From: Paractinoplanes tereljensis
Lineage (GTDB): Bacteria > Actinomycetota > Actinomycetes > Mycobacteriales > Micromonosporaceae
Length of the DNA: 64,000 nt
Assembly: GCF_016862435.1 (NCBI RefSeq)
Contig: NZ_BOMY01000034.1
Span: 248,001-312,000, forward strand
Reading direction: 5' to 3'
Part shown: positions 8,104 through 16,733 of the stretch, piece after piece
Position numbering within the stretch: the first letter of the stretch is position 1
Layout: every line of letters begins with the position of its first letter
Position numbers and translations under genes: made by a program
The notes under the pieces: generated by a model
Told to the model about the DNA's origin: nothing
Seen by the model: only the letters and a program-made list of their open reading frames with translations
Database searches by the model: none

Positions 8104-9504
8104 ATGACTTTGAAACGACGTGACGTTCTCGCCGCCGCCGGAGGCCTCGGCCTGCTCGGCGGCGGAGTTCTGGCCCTCCCCGGCGGTGCGGCGGCGGCCT
8201 CCGCTTCTGCTTCTGCCCCGTCGCCGCTGGTGGACGGCTACGGCCCGCTCAAGGCGGCCGGTAAGGAACTCGCGCTGCCCGCCCGGTTCAGCTACCGGAC
8301 GTTCGGCGCGGCCGGCAGCCGGATGAGCGACGGCCTGCCGACACCCGGCTGTCACGACGGGCAGGCCGTCTTCCCGGTCGGCCACGGGCGGGTTCGGATC
8401 ATTCGCAACCACGAGGTCGACAGCGACACCCCCGGCATCCAGCTGTCCGCCCTCGGCAAGACCAACGCGTACGACCGGGCCGGGCCGGCCGGGGTCACCT
8501 CGTCGCTCTACGACCTCGGGTCCGGGCGGCTGCTGGAGAGCTTCCTGGTCCTCAACGGCACCCTCAGCAACTGCAGCGGCGCACCCACCCCCTGGGGGTC
8601 GTGGCTGTCCTGCGAGGAAACCACCGAGGGCGCCGGCGCCGGCTTCGAGAAACCGCACGGGTACGTCTTCGAGGTCCCGTCGGCCGCCCGGGGTCCCGTG
8701 CAGCCGGTGCCACTGAAGGCGATGGGCCGCTTCGAGCACGAGACCGCCCCGGTCGACCCCCGCACCGGCATCGTCTACATGACCGAGGACAACGGCGACC
8801 CAGGTGACGGCTTCTACCGGTTCGTCCCGCGCCGGCCCGGCCGGCTCGCGGCCGGCGGCACCCTGCAGATGCTCGCGATCAACGGCGACAAGGAGTACGA
8901 CACGTCGACCGGCCAGCGCGTCGGCGAGGTCCTCGACACCCACTGGGTCACCGTCGACGAACCCGACCCGAGCGACGCCGAGGACAACCCGGGCGCGGTC
9001 TACAGCCAGGGCCGGGCCAAGGGCGGCTGCCGGTTCCTCGGCCTGGAGGGTTCGGCCTGGTCCGATGGTGGGGTCACGTTCGTCGCCAGCGAGGCCGGCG
9101 ACGGCGAGAACGGGCAGGTCTGGCGGTTTGTGCCGACCAGCCACTCCGGCGGCAAGCTGCAGTTGCTCTTCGAGTCGCCCAACGCCAAGACGCTGAACCA
9201 GCCGGACACGGTGGCGGTCTCCCCCAGCGGCACGATCCTGCTGGCGGAGGACGGCGACGGCGAGGATGAGGACGGCGGCGACAACTGGCTGCGCATCCTC
9301 ACCCCGCGGGGGACGATTGCCAACCTGGCCAAGGTGATCGCCCCACTCGACCTGCACTTCTGGAGTCCGGAGGACTTCCCTTCCCCGGGCCCGACCGGCG
9401 CGAGCGAGATGTCCGGCGCCACCTTCACCCCGGACGGCCAGCACCTGTTCATCAACGTGCAGTACCCGGGGGTTACCTGCGTGATCACCGGGCCCTGGGG
9501 CTAG
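8104..9504 (+). CDS. Tat-exported PhoX-family phosphatase (DUF839)
   Basis: A 466-residue protein whose N-terminus carries a Tat signal (KRRDVLAAAGG followed by a long Gly/Ala/Leu core, cleavage near residue 33). The mature part shows PhoX/DUF839 motifs: GTLSNCSGAPTPWGSW followed by CEE, FEHETAPVDPRTGIVYMTED, and an acidic loop (GEDEDGGDNW). PhoX enzymes are Ca/Fe-dependent alkaline phosphatases exported folded, which fits the Tat signal. PHO-box-like repeats lie 22-50 bp upstream, consistent with phosphate-starvation control. It stands alone, not in an operon. Many actinobacterial DUF839 proteins are uncharacterised, so phosphatase activity is inferred from family. Confidence 0.85.
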   Translation: MTLKRRDVLAAAGGLGLLGGGVLALPGGAAAASASASAPSPLVDGYGPLKAAGKELALPARFSYRTFGAAGSRMSDGLPTPGCHDGQAVFPVGHGRVRIIRNHEVDSDTPGIQLSALGKTNAYDRAGPAGVTSSLYDLGSGRLLESFLVLNGTLSNCSGAPTPWGSWLSCEETTEGAGAGFEKPHGYVFEVPSAARGPVQPVPLKAMGRFEHETAPVDPRTGIVYMTEDNGDPGDGFYRFVPRRPGRLAAGGTLQMLAINGDKEYDTSTGQRVGEVLDTHWVTVDEPDPSDAEDNPGAVYSQGRAKGGCRFLGLEGSAWSDGGVTFVASEAGDGENGQVWRFVPTSHSGGKLQLLFESPNAKTLNQPDTVAVSPSGTILLAEDGDGEDEDGGDNWLRILTPRGTIANLAKVIAPLDLHFWSPEDFPSPGPTGASEMSGATFTPDGQHLFINVQYPGVTCVITGPWG

Positions 9505-9672
9505 TCACGCTTTCGTCGTTGGGGTTTGTTGCGGTAGACGGTTGGGGACACGTGACGGCCGGGACTTTGGTTCCTCGCTGCTCGCTGCCGGGTGCGGTCG
9601 GTTGGTGGGTGCGCTTCCGGCTTGCCGGTTACGTCCTCAGGGCAGTTGCCTGTCGTTGTCTGTTGCGCGCAC

Positions 9673-9678
9673 TAGGCT
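9673..9678 (+). promoter_or_regulatory. Leaderless -10 box TAGGCT
   Basis: TAGGCT lies 7 nt before the ATG at 9686, the spacing expected for a transcript starting at the start codon. No ribosome site is present. The 170 bases before it hold no gene. Confidence 0.5.
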
Positions 9679-9685
9679 TTGGATC

Positions 9686-10465
9686 ATGACTTCGAGGCCT
9701 GTCCGGATCGGTGTGCAGATTCAGCCCCAGCACGCCGACTACAAGACCATCCGCCGTGCCGCCGCCGAGGCGGAGGACATCGGCGCGGACATCCTGTTCA
9801 ACTGGGACCACTTCTACCCGCTCTACGGCGAGCCGGACGGCCTGCACTTCGAGTGCTGGACGATGCTCGCCGCGTGGGCCGAGCAGACCTCCCGGGCCGA
9901 GATCGGTGCCCTGGTGACCTGCAACAGCTACCGCAACCCGGAGCTGCTGGCCGACATGGCCCGCACGGTCGACCACATCGGTGACGGGCGGCTGATCCTG
10001 GGCATCGGTTCGGGCTGGTTCGAGAAGGACTACGACGAGTACGGCTACGAGTTCGGCACCGCCGGTGGGCGCCTCGACAAGCTGGCTGAGGATCTGCCGC
10101 GGATCGAATCGCGGCTGGCCAAGCTGAACCCGGCGCCGACCCGCAAGATCCCGGTGCTGATCGGTGGCGGCGGCGAGAAGAAGACGCTGAAGCTGGTCGC
10201 CAAGCACGCCGACATCTGGCACAGCTTCGGCGACGCCGAGACCGTCGAGCGCAAGACCGGCATCCTGCGCGAGCACTGCGCGGCGGTGGGCCGCGACCCG
10301 GCCGAGATCGAGATCTCGGCCGGCGTCGGCGGCAAGCCGGCCGAGAAGGGACAAGCGCTGCTCGACCTGGGCGTCACCACCTTCACGGTCGGCACCGGCG
10401 GCCCCGACTACGACTTCACCGAGCTCCGCGACTGGGTCGCCTGGCGCGACTCCGTCAACGGGTAG
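9686..10465 (+). CDS. LLM-class F420-dependent oxidoreductase
   Basis: A 259-residue luciferase-like TIM-barrel protein with landmarks RIGVQIQPQ, LFNWDHFYPLYG, RLILGIGSGWFEKDYDEYGY and a C-terminal TFTVGTGGPDYDF. The short length and the GxGSGW motif fit the F420-dependent LLM subfamily (TIGR03560-like). It likely carries out a hydride transfer with F420H2 or FMN; the substrate is unknown. The ATG at 9686 is chosen because a -10 box sits 7 nt upstream and the family begins at this point; a longer in-frame extension to 9542 has no domain support. Confidence 0.85.
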   Translation: MTSRPVRIGVQIQPQHADYKTIRRAAAEAEDIGADILFNWDHFYPLYGEPDGLHFECWTMLAAWAEQTSRAEIGALVTCNSYRNPELLADMARTVDHIGDGRLILGIGSGWFEKDYDEYGYEFGTAGGRLDKLAEDLPRIESRLAKLNPAPTRKIPVLIGGGGEKKTLKLVAKHADIWHSFGDAETVERKTGILREHCAAVGRDPAEIEISAGVGGKPAEKGQALLDLGVTTFTVGTGGPDYDFTELRDWVAWRDSVNG

Positions 10466-10505
10466 AACGCCCGTCCCGGCGGCGGGGAATCGAGACGTGG
10501 AAGAC

Positions 10506-10511
10506 TATGAT
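10506..10511 (+). promoter_or_regulatory. Leaderless -10 box TATGAT
   Basis: A near-consensus TATGAT is followed by 6 nt and the GTG at 10518. It argues for that start rather than the in-frame GTG at 10497. Confidence 0.5.
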
Positions 10512-10517
10512 CGTCTC

Positions 10518-11312
10518 GTGGACGAACTCGACACGACGGTGGCGCACCCGGCCCGGCGATACAACTACTGGCTCGGCGGCAAGGACCACTTCGCCGCCGA
10601 CCGGGAGTCCGGTGACCAGCTACAGGCGCTGTTCCCGAAGGTGCGCCTCGGCGCCCTCGCCAACCGGGCACTGTTGCAGCGGGCCACCCGATTCCTCGCC
10701 GCCGAGGCCGGCATCCGCCAGTTCCTCGACATCGGCACCGGCCTTCCCACGGCCGACAACACCCACGAGGTCGCCCAGTCGGTCGCACCTGACAGCCGCA
10801 TCGTCTACGTCGACAACGACCCGATGGTGATGGTGCACGCTCGCGCCCTGTTGACCAGCAGCCCGCAGGGCCGCACCGCGTACATCGAGGCCGACCTCAA
10901 CGACCCGGCCAAGATCCTGGCCGACCCGGTCGTGCGGTCCACCCTCGACTTCGCCCAGCCGATCGCGCTGATGCTGATCGCGGTGCTGCACTTCGTGCAC
11001 GGCGACGGCGCGGCCAAGCCGATCGTGCGGGAACTGCTCGACGCGCTGCCGCCGGGCAGCTACCTGGTCGCCACCCACGCCACCTCCGACTTCGGCACGC
11101 CGGAGCAGCAGGCCCTCTACCGCCAGCTGATCGAGGAGGGCAAATCGGACGTGTGGACCCGCCCCAAGGACGAGTTCACCGACCTCTTCGAGGGCCTCGA
11201 CCTGGTCGAGCCGGGCGTGGTGCCGGCCAGCGAGTGGCGCCCGGAGCCGGGCGTGACCACGCCGGCGCGGTCCGATATCAACCTGTGGACCGCGACGGGC
11301 CGCAAAGGCTGA
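10518..11312 (+). CDS. SAM-dependent methyltransferase, DUF574 (Methyltransf_19)
   Basis: The product (264 residues from GTG 10518, or 271 from GTG 10497) begins with the family hallmark DTTVAHPARRYNYWLGGKD and contains the SAM-binding FLDIGTGLPTADNTHEVAQ and the acidic YVDNDPMV motif. DUF574 methyltransferases are very abundant in filamentous actinomycetes, often beside regulators; substrates are mostly unknown. It follows the F420 enzyme by about 50 bp but has its own perfect -10 box, so it is probably transcribed separately. Confidence 0.88.
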   Translation: MDELDTTVAHPARRYNYWLGGKDHFAADRESGDQLQALFPKVRLGALANRALLQRATRFLAAEAGIRQFLDIGTGLPTADNTHEVAQSVAPDSRIVYVDNDPMVMVHARALLTSSPQGRTAYIEADLNDPAKILADPVVRSTLDFAQPIALMLIAVLHFVHGDGAAKPIVRELLDALPPGSYLVATHATSDFGTPEQQALYRQLIEEGKSDVWTRPKDEFTDLFEGLDLVEPGVVPASEWRPEPGVTTPARSDINLWTATGRKG

Positions 11313-11428
11313 GCTGTATCAAGACCATGACAGGTCCCTAACGTATCGTTGACCGTCAATAAAAACCCGCTCCCTAAGTTGATTGGCAGACGTCGATGGC
11401 GACGTTCTGTCACCCCCTTGGAGGAGCC

Positions 11429-12601
11429 ATGCGTTCCACTCTCGCCGCCGCGGTTGCCGCCGGTGCGGCCCTCGCGATCACCGTCTCGGCCCCGGCCTTC
11501 GCGGCCGCGCCGACGTCCACCGTCCTGAACGCCGGCAGTCCCGACGCGGTCGCCGGCAGCTACCTGGTCACCCTGAAGGACGGCGCGGTCTCCGACGCCG
11601 GCCGGCTCAGCAGCCGGTACGGCGGCAACGTCACCCGGGTCTTCGGCCACGCCGTCGACGGTTACGCGGCCAAGCTGACGTCCCGGCAGGCGGCCCGGCT
11701 GGCCGCCGACCCGTCGGTGGCGTCGGTCGAGGCCGACCAGGTAGTCCGGATCGCCGACACCCAGAGCTCGGCACCGTGGGGCCTGGACCGCTCCGACCAG
11801 CGGGCACTGCCGCTGAGCACCACCTACACGTACGGCCCGAGCAGCGGCGTCACCGTCTACGTGGTGGACACCGGCATCACCGTGACCCACACCGACTTCG
11901 GCGGCCGGGCCAGCTACGGTTACGACGCGGTGGACGGCGACAACGTGGCCCAGGACGGCAACGGCCACGGAACGTTCGTGGCCGGCGTCGCGGTAGGCAC
12001 GACGTACGGCATCGCCAAGAGCGCCAGCGTGGTCGGCGTGCGGGTGCTGGACAACAACGGCTCCGGCACCACCGCCGGAGTTATCGCCGGCATCGACTGG
12101 GTCACCGCCAACGCCCGCGCCGGCTATTCGGTGGCCAACCTGAGCCTGGGCGGCGGCACCAGCTCCACCCTGGACGCCGCGGTCCGGCGTTCGATCACGG
12201 CCGGCATCCCGTACGCCATCGCCGCCGGCAACTCGGGCGTCAACGCCAGCAACAGCTCCCCCGCCCGGGTGACGGAGGCCCTGACGGTCGGCGCGACCAG
12301 CAACACCGACGCCAAGGCTTCCTGGTCGAACTACGGTTCGGTGCTCGACCTGTTCGCCCCCGGCGTCTCGATCACCTCAGACTGGCGAACCAGCAACACC
12401 GCCACGTACACCGGCAGCGGCACGTCGTTCTCGTCCCCGCACGTGGCCGGCGCGGCGGCGCTGTATCTGGCCGCCCACCCGGGAGCGTCGGTGACCACGG
12501 TAAACGCGGCCATCGTCAACGCCGCCACCACCGGCGTGGTGACCAGCCCCGGCTCGGGCTCCCCGAACCGCCTGCTCTACACGGCCACCCTCTCCAGCTG
12601 A
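11429..12601 (+). CDS. Secreted subtilisin-like serine protease (S8)
   Basis: A 390-residue preproprotein. Residues 1-28 are a Sec signal peptide, about 40-108 an inhibitor I9 propeptide (SYLVTLKDG to VEADQ), and the rest a proteinase-K-like catalytic domain with D147 (VVDTGI), H180 (GNGHGTFVAG), oxyanion N268 (AAGNSG) and S333 (GTSFSSPHVAG). All catalytic residues are intact. It should be exported, self-cleaved and active outside the cell as a general protease. The ATG at 11429 is preceded by GGAGGA; an upstream in-frame ATG has no ribosome site. Two hairpins follow the stop. Confidence 0.93.
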   Translation: MRSTLAAAVAAGAALAITVSAPAFAAAPTSTVLNAGSPDAVAGSYLVTLKDGAVSDAGRLSSRYGGNVTRVFGHAVDGYAAKLTSRQAARLAADPSVASVEADQVVRIADTQSSAPWGLDRSDQRALPLSTTYTYGPSSGVTVYVVDTGITVTHTDFGGRASYGYDAVDGDNVAQDGNGHGTFVAGVAVGTTYGIAKSASVVGVRVLDNNGSGTTAGVIAGIDWVTANARAGYSVANLSLGGGTSSTLDAAVRRSITAGIPYAIAAGNSGVNASNSSPARVTEALTVGATSNTDAKASWSNYGSVLDLFAPGVSITSDWRTSNTATYTGSGTSFSSPHVAGAAALYLAAHPGASVTTVNAAIVNAATTGVVTSPGSGSPNRLLYTATLSS

Positions 12602-12611
12602 CCGGGATCCT

Positions 12612-12638
12612 CGCGGTCCGAGGCTCTCGCGGACCGCG
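12612..12638 (+). terminator. Hairpin downstream of protease gene
   Basis: CGCGGTCCG pairs with CGGACCGCG around a 9-nt loop, 10 nt after the subtilase stop. There is no T tract. It is the first of two consecutive hairpins. Confidence 0.5.
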
Positions 12639-12651
12639 CCCCACCTGAAAG

Positions 12652-12682
12652 ATGCCCGGCCCTCACCCCGAGGGCCGGGCAT
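12652..12682 (+). terminator. Strong 12-bp hairpin terminator
   Basis: ATGCCCGGCCCT pairs perfectly with AGGGCCGGGCAT around a 7-nt loop. It lacks a U tract, like many actinomycete intrinsic terminators, and closes the protease transcription unit. Confidence 0.6.
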
Positions 12683-12767
12683 CGGCGTCACCATCGGACA
12701 AGGCCGAGGTCCAGCAGGCGGCATCAGCGGCAGATCTGGATGCCGGGGTAGCCGTCGCCGCGGCCAA

Positions 12768-12773
12768 TACGAT
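12768..12773 (+). promoter_or_regulatory. Leaderless -10 box TACGAT
   Basis: TACGAT is followed by 6 nt and the ATG at 12780; no ribosome site is visible. Confidence 0.45.
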
Positions 12774-12779
12774 CGCACC

Positions 12780-13376
12780 ATGGCCGGTCCTACTGCTGCA
12801 GTTCTGACACCGGGCATCTTCGCTACGGCCTGCCTCGACGAGTTCCGAGGCTGGCTCGCGGAGTCGCTCACTCCGGACATTGATGGCGACTGGTGGTTGC
12901 TCCGGGAGCCTCACCGCCTCGATATGGAAAGCCCGCTACGGACCGGGTCAATGCTCGTCGAGCCGACTGCCTACGAAGGCGACGACGCCGATGAGGCGGC
13001 AAGCCTGGAGCGTGCCCTCGGTTTCCGGCCAGGCATCGAGGTGGTCTTGGCCGCAGCTGTGAACGGAAAGGACGACCATCGTTTCCTTGCACACCTCGCG
13101 GTAGCGATAGCCCGACGGTACGGCGGTCTCATCGACCTCGGCGGGCTGCTCCCGGTGCCTCCGCCGCCAGGCGTCTCGGTCCGGTCAGCGCTGGAGTCAG
13201 GCCTCGGCCTCCAAGAGTGGGACGACCTCTCGAGGGCAACGATCGCAACTCTCTCCGGCCGCTCGCACGAGATTCCGTACCGCACGGCGGACGACGAAGT
13301 CGCGGTGTCCCACGTCGTTGATGCCGATCTACTCGCCGCATGGCTGCGGCATCCACTCTTCCGCATGGTGAAGTGA
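12780..13376 (+). CDS. Hypothetical protein, possibly DUF6368
   Basis: A 198-residue soluble, acidic protein that I do not recognise with certainty; the MAGPTAAVLTPG start and overall layout recall DUF6368. It contains two Trp-rich stretches (DGDWWLL and QEWDDL) and an alternating strand/helix pattern but no obvious catalytic motif or membrane segment. It is monocistronic, with a leaderless promoter upstream and a non-coding stretch downstream. Confidence 0.6.
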   Translation: MAGPTAAVLTPGIFATACLDEFRGWLAESLTPDIDGDWWLLREPHRLDMESPLRTGSMLVEPTAYEGDDADEAASLERALGFRPGIEVVLAAAVNGKDDHRFLAHLAVAIARRYGGLIDLGGLLPVPPPPGVSVRSALESGLGLQEWDDLSRATIATLSGRSHEIPYRTADDEVAVSHVVDADLLAAWLRHPLFRMVK

Positions 13377-13901
13377 AGCGACCACGCCCACGGCCGTCCA
13401 CGATGTGAGCGCACGCCAGAGGCCCGGCGTCCACGACGTCGCGCACTATGTTATGCGCGGCCTGGATCAAGAGAGCAGGGTGGTGGCGGCCGTTCGGAGC
13501 CGCTCGCAAGGGGTCAGGCCAGCGCGGTGGTGAGAATGGCCGCGGTGCGGTTACCCGGTCGTTTCACGAGGTTCTCCGAATCTTTCGAACATTGGCTGCT
13601 CGCCAGCTTCGCGACCGGGTCGGCCGGGCGGTAGGAGGGGACGTTCCAGGTCCGGACCGGGGACGTTCCACGCCCCCGAACTTCAGTTGCGGTCCAGGAG
13701 GTGTCGATGGCGCTCGCTCTTCGTCTGCGGTGGCTAAGGACCAGCCCCGGCACACGGAACTGATCTGCTGCGGGCCGACGCATTCTGGCCGTCCTCGCCT
13801 ATCTGCCCACCACCTGAATCCGCCGGTAGGCGATTGCCACCGACGGGCGAGGGCGGCCACAATCGGACTGCACCGCATTCGCCGACAGGGATACTTCCGA
13901 C
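13377..13901. other. Stretch without a clear gene
   Basis: About 525 bases in which six frames give only short, low-quality reading frames. The one positive signal is an 18-codon ORF with a strong ribosome site (listed next). It may be a degraded gene region; no family is recognisable. Confidence 0.4.
13707..13763 (+). CDS. Possible 18-residue peptide ORF
   Basis: An AGGAGG ribosome site stands 6 nt before an ATG opening the ORF MALALRLRWLRTSPGTRN, which ends in TGA. The peptide is basic, with five arginines. It ends about 140 bp before the membrane protein at 13902. It could be a leader peptide or a chance ORF; there is no comparative support. Confidence 0.25.
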   Translation: MALALRLRWLRTSPGTRN

Positions 13902-14612
13902 ATGACGCTTGCCGGGCAGGAACCGACACCCGACCCCGGCCCGCCGCCCACAGGCCAGACCATTACACCGACGTGGCCGGTCATCGATAAGCCGTCCCGG
14001 GGATTCCGCGCGCCGGCGGCGATCAGTAGCGGCCTCGCCGTGCTCGCGGTGGTCTTCGCCACCGCCTTCCTCCGTGGCGGTTCCTCGGGCCCGGCTCCGT
14101 TCCCGGGAGCCTCGGAGTCCGTCACCCCGACAACGGCGTCGCCGTCCAGTACCGAGCCGATGCGAGAGGTCGCCCTGAACAGCCCGCCACCCGGCGTGGT
14201 GTCCTCCGACGTCTTCCGTAGCGAGGGCTTCCTAGTCTCCGCCGATCCCGGTGCCACCACGATCAAGGGCTGCGCCAACGCGCGCAGCGCCGCTGTGGTC
14301 GACGGTCCCGCCGGGAAGTTTCTGACCTCGAGCCTTCCCGACGATCCCACCCAGTGCCACACCGTGCCGTTGCTGATCGACTTCCTTGCGGACAGCCCAG
14401 CCGGCGCACTCCAAGTCACTGCGCTGACACCTAACACCCTCACGATGGATGTCATCTACAAGGACCTGACCAGCGACGTCACCATGACCCTCACGGTGAC
14501 GGACGACAAGGTCCAGGCCCACGGAGGCATCGACATGGTGCTCATCCGGCCCGCCACGGACAGCGGCGCGCCAGTCGCGGTCACGAGACTGCGGTTCGCC
14601 CCGCTGAAGTGA
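13902..14612 (+). CDS. Hypothetical single-pass membrane protein
   Basis: A 236-residue protein of unknown family. Residues 1-33 are Pro-rich and cytoplasmic; a single transmembrane helix spans about 38-58 (AAISSGLAVLAVVFATAFL). A Ser/Thr/Pro linker follows, then an extracytoplasmic domain of about 130 residues with two cysteines (GCAN and QCHTV) that could form a disulfide. The topology is that of a membrane-anchored sensor or lipid-binding domain. No operon partner is evident. Confidence 0.65.
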   Translation: MTLAGQEPTPDPGPPPTGQTITPTWPVIDKPSRGFRAPAAISSGLAVLAVVFATAFLRGGSSGPAPFPGASESVTPTTASPSSTEPMREVALNSPPPGVVSSDVFRSEGFLVSADPGATTIKGCANARSAAVVDGPAGKFLTSSLPDDPTQCHTVPLLIDFLADSPAGALQVTALTPNTLTMDVIYKDLTSDVTMTLTVTDDKVQAHGGIDMVLIRPATDSGAPVAVTRLRFAPLK

Positions 14613-14680
14613 GGGCTAGTCCCTGTTCCCTCTGTCGTGGAGCCCGTTCCGGGCTGAAAATGGTGGTTGTCCGCTCACGA

Positions 14681-15160
14681 TCAGTGGACCGTGACGGCGA
14701 GTTGGAACGCCCACGCGGCGACCTCCAGGCCGAGCATCAGCAGGCCCGCGGTGAACCACCACTGCAGTATGCCGATCTTCCGCTCGTTGTCGTCCAGCCA
14801 GCGCTCGAAATCCTTGGCGAGATGACGGCGAAGCGAGTCGAGGTCGTGCCCCTCGTCGACGGCCAGCAGCAGCTGGCCAGCGCTCGATCGGAACTTCCAA
14901 TGCCACCAAGGCGCGCAGATCACCAGCGTGCACATCAGCACTCCGACGAGCGCCACCGCCGCGACCCCGGCGGACACCCCGATCTCAGCCCGCCGCACGC
15001 TGGAAACCACCGGAAACGATATGACCAGGGCAGCCGCGGTGGTCAGCAGAGTCGCCCGTGACCGCAGATTGTCCAGCAGCGACTGCTGATGCGACAACGC
15101 ACGCAGCGCTTCCGACAACACAATCTCCAGCCGCTTGTCCGGCTCCGGAGTGGATGACAC
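14681..15160 (-). CDS. Hypothetical membrane protein
   Basis: A 159-residue protein with an N-terminal amphipathic helix, two closely spaced membrane helices (about 37-55 and 62-82), a charged middle and a last helix near 132-152. The core LRSRATLLTTAAALV is found in a family of actinobacterial membrane proteins of unknown function. It starts at GTG with a TACGGT box 6 nt upstream, so it is probably leaderless. It converges on the membrane protein at 13902-14612. Confidence 0.62.
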   Translation of the reverse strand: MSSTPEPDKRLEIVLSEALRALSHQQSLLDNLRSRATLLTTAAALVISFPVVSSVRRAEIGVSAGVAAVALVGVLMCTLVICAPWWHWKFRSSAGQLLLAVDEGHDLDSLRRHLAKDFERWLDDNERKIGILQWWFTAGLLMLGLEVAAWAFQLAVTVH

Positions 15161-15166
15161 GCCCTT

Positions 15167-15172
15167 ACCGTA
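15167..15172 (-). promoter_or_regulatory. Leaderless -10 box TACGGT
   Basis: On the minus strand TACGGT stands 6 nt before the GTG at 15160. Confidence 0.4.
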
Positions 15173-15363
15173 CGGGACGGATCACCATGTGCGGGACTCG
15201 ATGTCGGGTGTCGGCGGCCCAGAGAGGTTGGTGATCGCGGCTTGTACCCGTCGGGAGCCCCACGCCAGCCCATGCCCCGGGCCGCCGGCGGCGGCCCACA
15301 AAAGAACCATGACGTACCGGCCGAGCTGAGCTGTGCTCGCAGGAGGTAGCCCCTCGCCTGCCG

Positions 15364-16179
15364 TCAGCCAGTGGGATCGAGCAGCTTCGCCTTCTGCCGC
15401 TCGAACTCCGCCTCGGTCAGCGCGCCGGCCAGACGCAGTTCGTTGAGCTTGCCGAGCCGCTCCAGAAGGTCGGACCCGGGCGTGGCCTCCGGGCGCACCC
15501 GCTCGTACACCTCGCGCAGATGTGCGGGGGTGTGATCAGTAACCGCGAGAATCAGGACGAACGAGTCGGGCGATCCGGGGTCGTAGCCGGCCGCGAACCG
15601 CTCGCCGACGCGCGGAATGTTCAGCCGGGACACGAGTGCGTTCTTCTCGCCCTCCACCGGGGTGCCGCCGTCCGTCGGGGTCATCCGGACCCGCAGGCCG
15701 ACGACCGGGTTGTCGTTGACGGTCGTGCCGGTCTCCCGCACCGCCAGCACCTCGGCGACGGCGGCCCGGCCGGTCGTCTGCAGGGTGTCGGGCGTGACGG
15801 CCGGCAGGCTGTCGCGGATCGCGGCCCGCATGCCGGCCATGGCCTTGCGGGTTGCGCGGCCGACCAGCACCGTGGCGAGGCTGCTGAGCACCAGCGTCGC
15901 GCCGATGATGTAGCCGACCCATTGGCCGTTCGGGTCGGTGAGCGGGCCGAGCACCGCGCCGATGCCGAGGCCGGCGAGCAGCGTCGCGATGAGGAGCAGG
16001 GTGTCGCCGACCATGGCGGAGATGACCGCGAACAGCAGCGCGACGACGAAGACCCAGATGCTCGTGTCGCAGCCGTCGCCGGTGCATGAGCCGATGAGCA
16101 TCAGCCGGTACATGCCGTAGCCGGCGACCGTTGATGCGCCGACGCCGATCGTGGTCGCGATGATGCGGGACGTGGACAC
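15364..16179 (-). CDS. SHOCT-domain membrane protein
   Basis: A 271-residue protein. The first about 110 residues contain four hydrophobic helices with a short Cys loop (GSCTGDGCD). A soluble part follows, with a Val-rich fold about 120-235, and the C-terminal 30 residues are a SHOCT domain (LLERLGKLNELRLAGALTEAE). SHOCT tails are small oligomerisation-type modules on many bacterial membrane proteins. The GTG at 16179 is preferred over the upstream ATG at 16197 because TACTGT lies exactly 6 nt before it. Function is unknown. Confidence 0.7.
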   Translation of the reverse strand: MSTSRIIATTIGVGASTVAGYGMYRLMLIGSCTGDGCDTSIWVFVVALLFAVISAMVGDTLLLIATLLAGLGIGAVLGPLTDPNGQWVGYIIGATLVLSSLATVLVGRATRKAMAGMRAAIRDSLPAVTPDTLQTTGRAAVAEVLAVRETGTTVNDNPVVGLRVRMTPTDGGTPVEGEKNALVSRLNIPRVGERFAAGYDPGSPDSFVLILAVTDHTPAHLREVYERVRPEATPGSDLLERLGKLNELRLAGALTEAEFERQKAKLLDPTG

Positions 16180-16185
16180 CGGCGC

Positions 16186-16191
16186 ACAGTA
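16186..16191 (-). promoter_or_regulatory. Leaderless -10 box TACTGT
   Basis: TACTGT on the minus strand lies 6 nt before the GTG at 16179. Confidence 0.45.
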
Positions 16192-16733
16192 CGTCATACC
16201 CGCGATCGGCTGTTCCACCTGCCCGGATGATCGGATCACGGTTGCCGACGCAGGGACTCCGGGCCGCCGTGGCCGACGGCTCACCGACACGTCCGCACTC
16301 GTCAGCAGCACTCAGCGGAGGCACTCCCGACCGGCGGCCCGACCGTCCGGCCCCACACCGCCGCACTGCGCGATGCGATCGAGCGGCCCGATACGACGAC
16401 CGCGCTCCGCGCAACCGCCGCGCTCGCCGGGTTGAGCGACACCCGAGCGCTACCCGCTCGGACGCGGCGCTGACGGTCTCCTGCTCGTCGACACCGCCAC
16501 CGACGCCCCGCCGTGGCCCCGCCCGGCGGCCAGCCCCTGACGTCGGTCGCCTGAGGTCGGGCTGGACGGCCGGCCAGCGGCTATGACGGCAAGATACGCA
16601 TCTGGGAATGGGGATCTGGTAGTTCGACATGATGTCGCCGCGCCAGTTGCGGCAGATCCGGACGCCGCAGCCCTTGACGAGTCGTCGTCATACGCACTTT
16701 CCAGAGCACGGCGGAACCACTTCGCAAACGACT
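16192..16733. other. Non-coding stretch with possible gene relics
   Basis: No intact gene. Plus-strand fragments look protein-like: a piece near 16350-16440 reads as an Ala/Arg helix region, and SGYDGKIRIWEWGSG near 16578-16622 resembles the end of a WD40 blade. These fragments are broken by stops and frame changes, so this could be the remains of a WD-repeat protein. Confidence 0.3.

Noticed and set aside
13448..13990. 180-codon plus-strand frame
   Set aside because: Irregular composition, no ribosome site and no recognisable family; it overlaps the start of the membrane protein.
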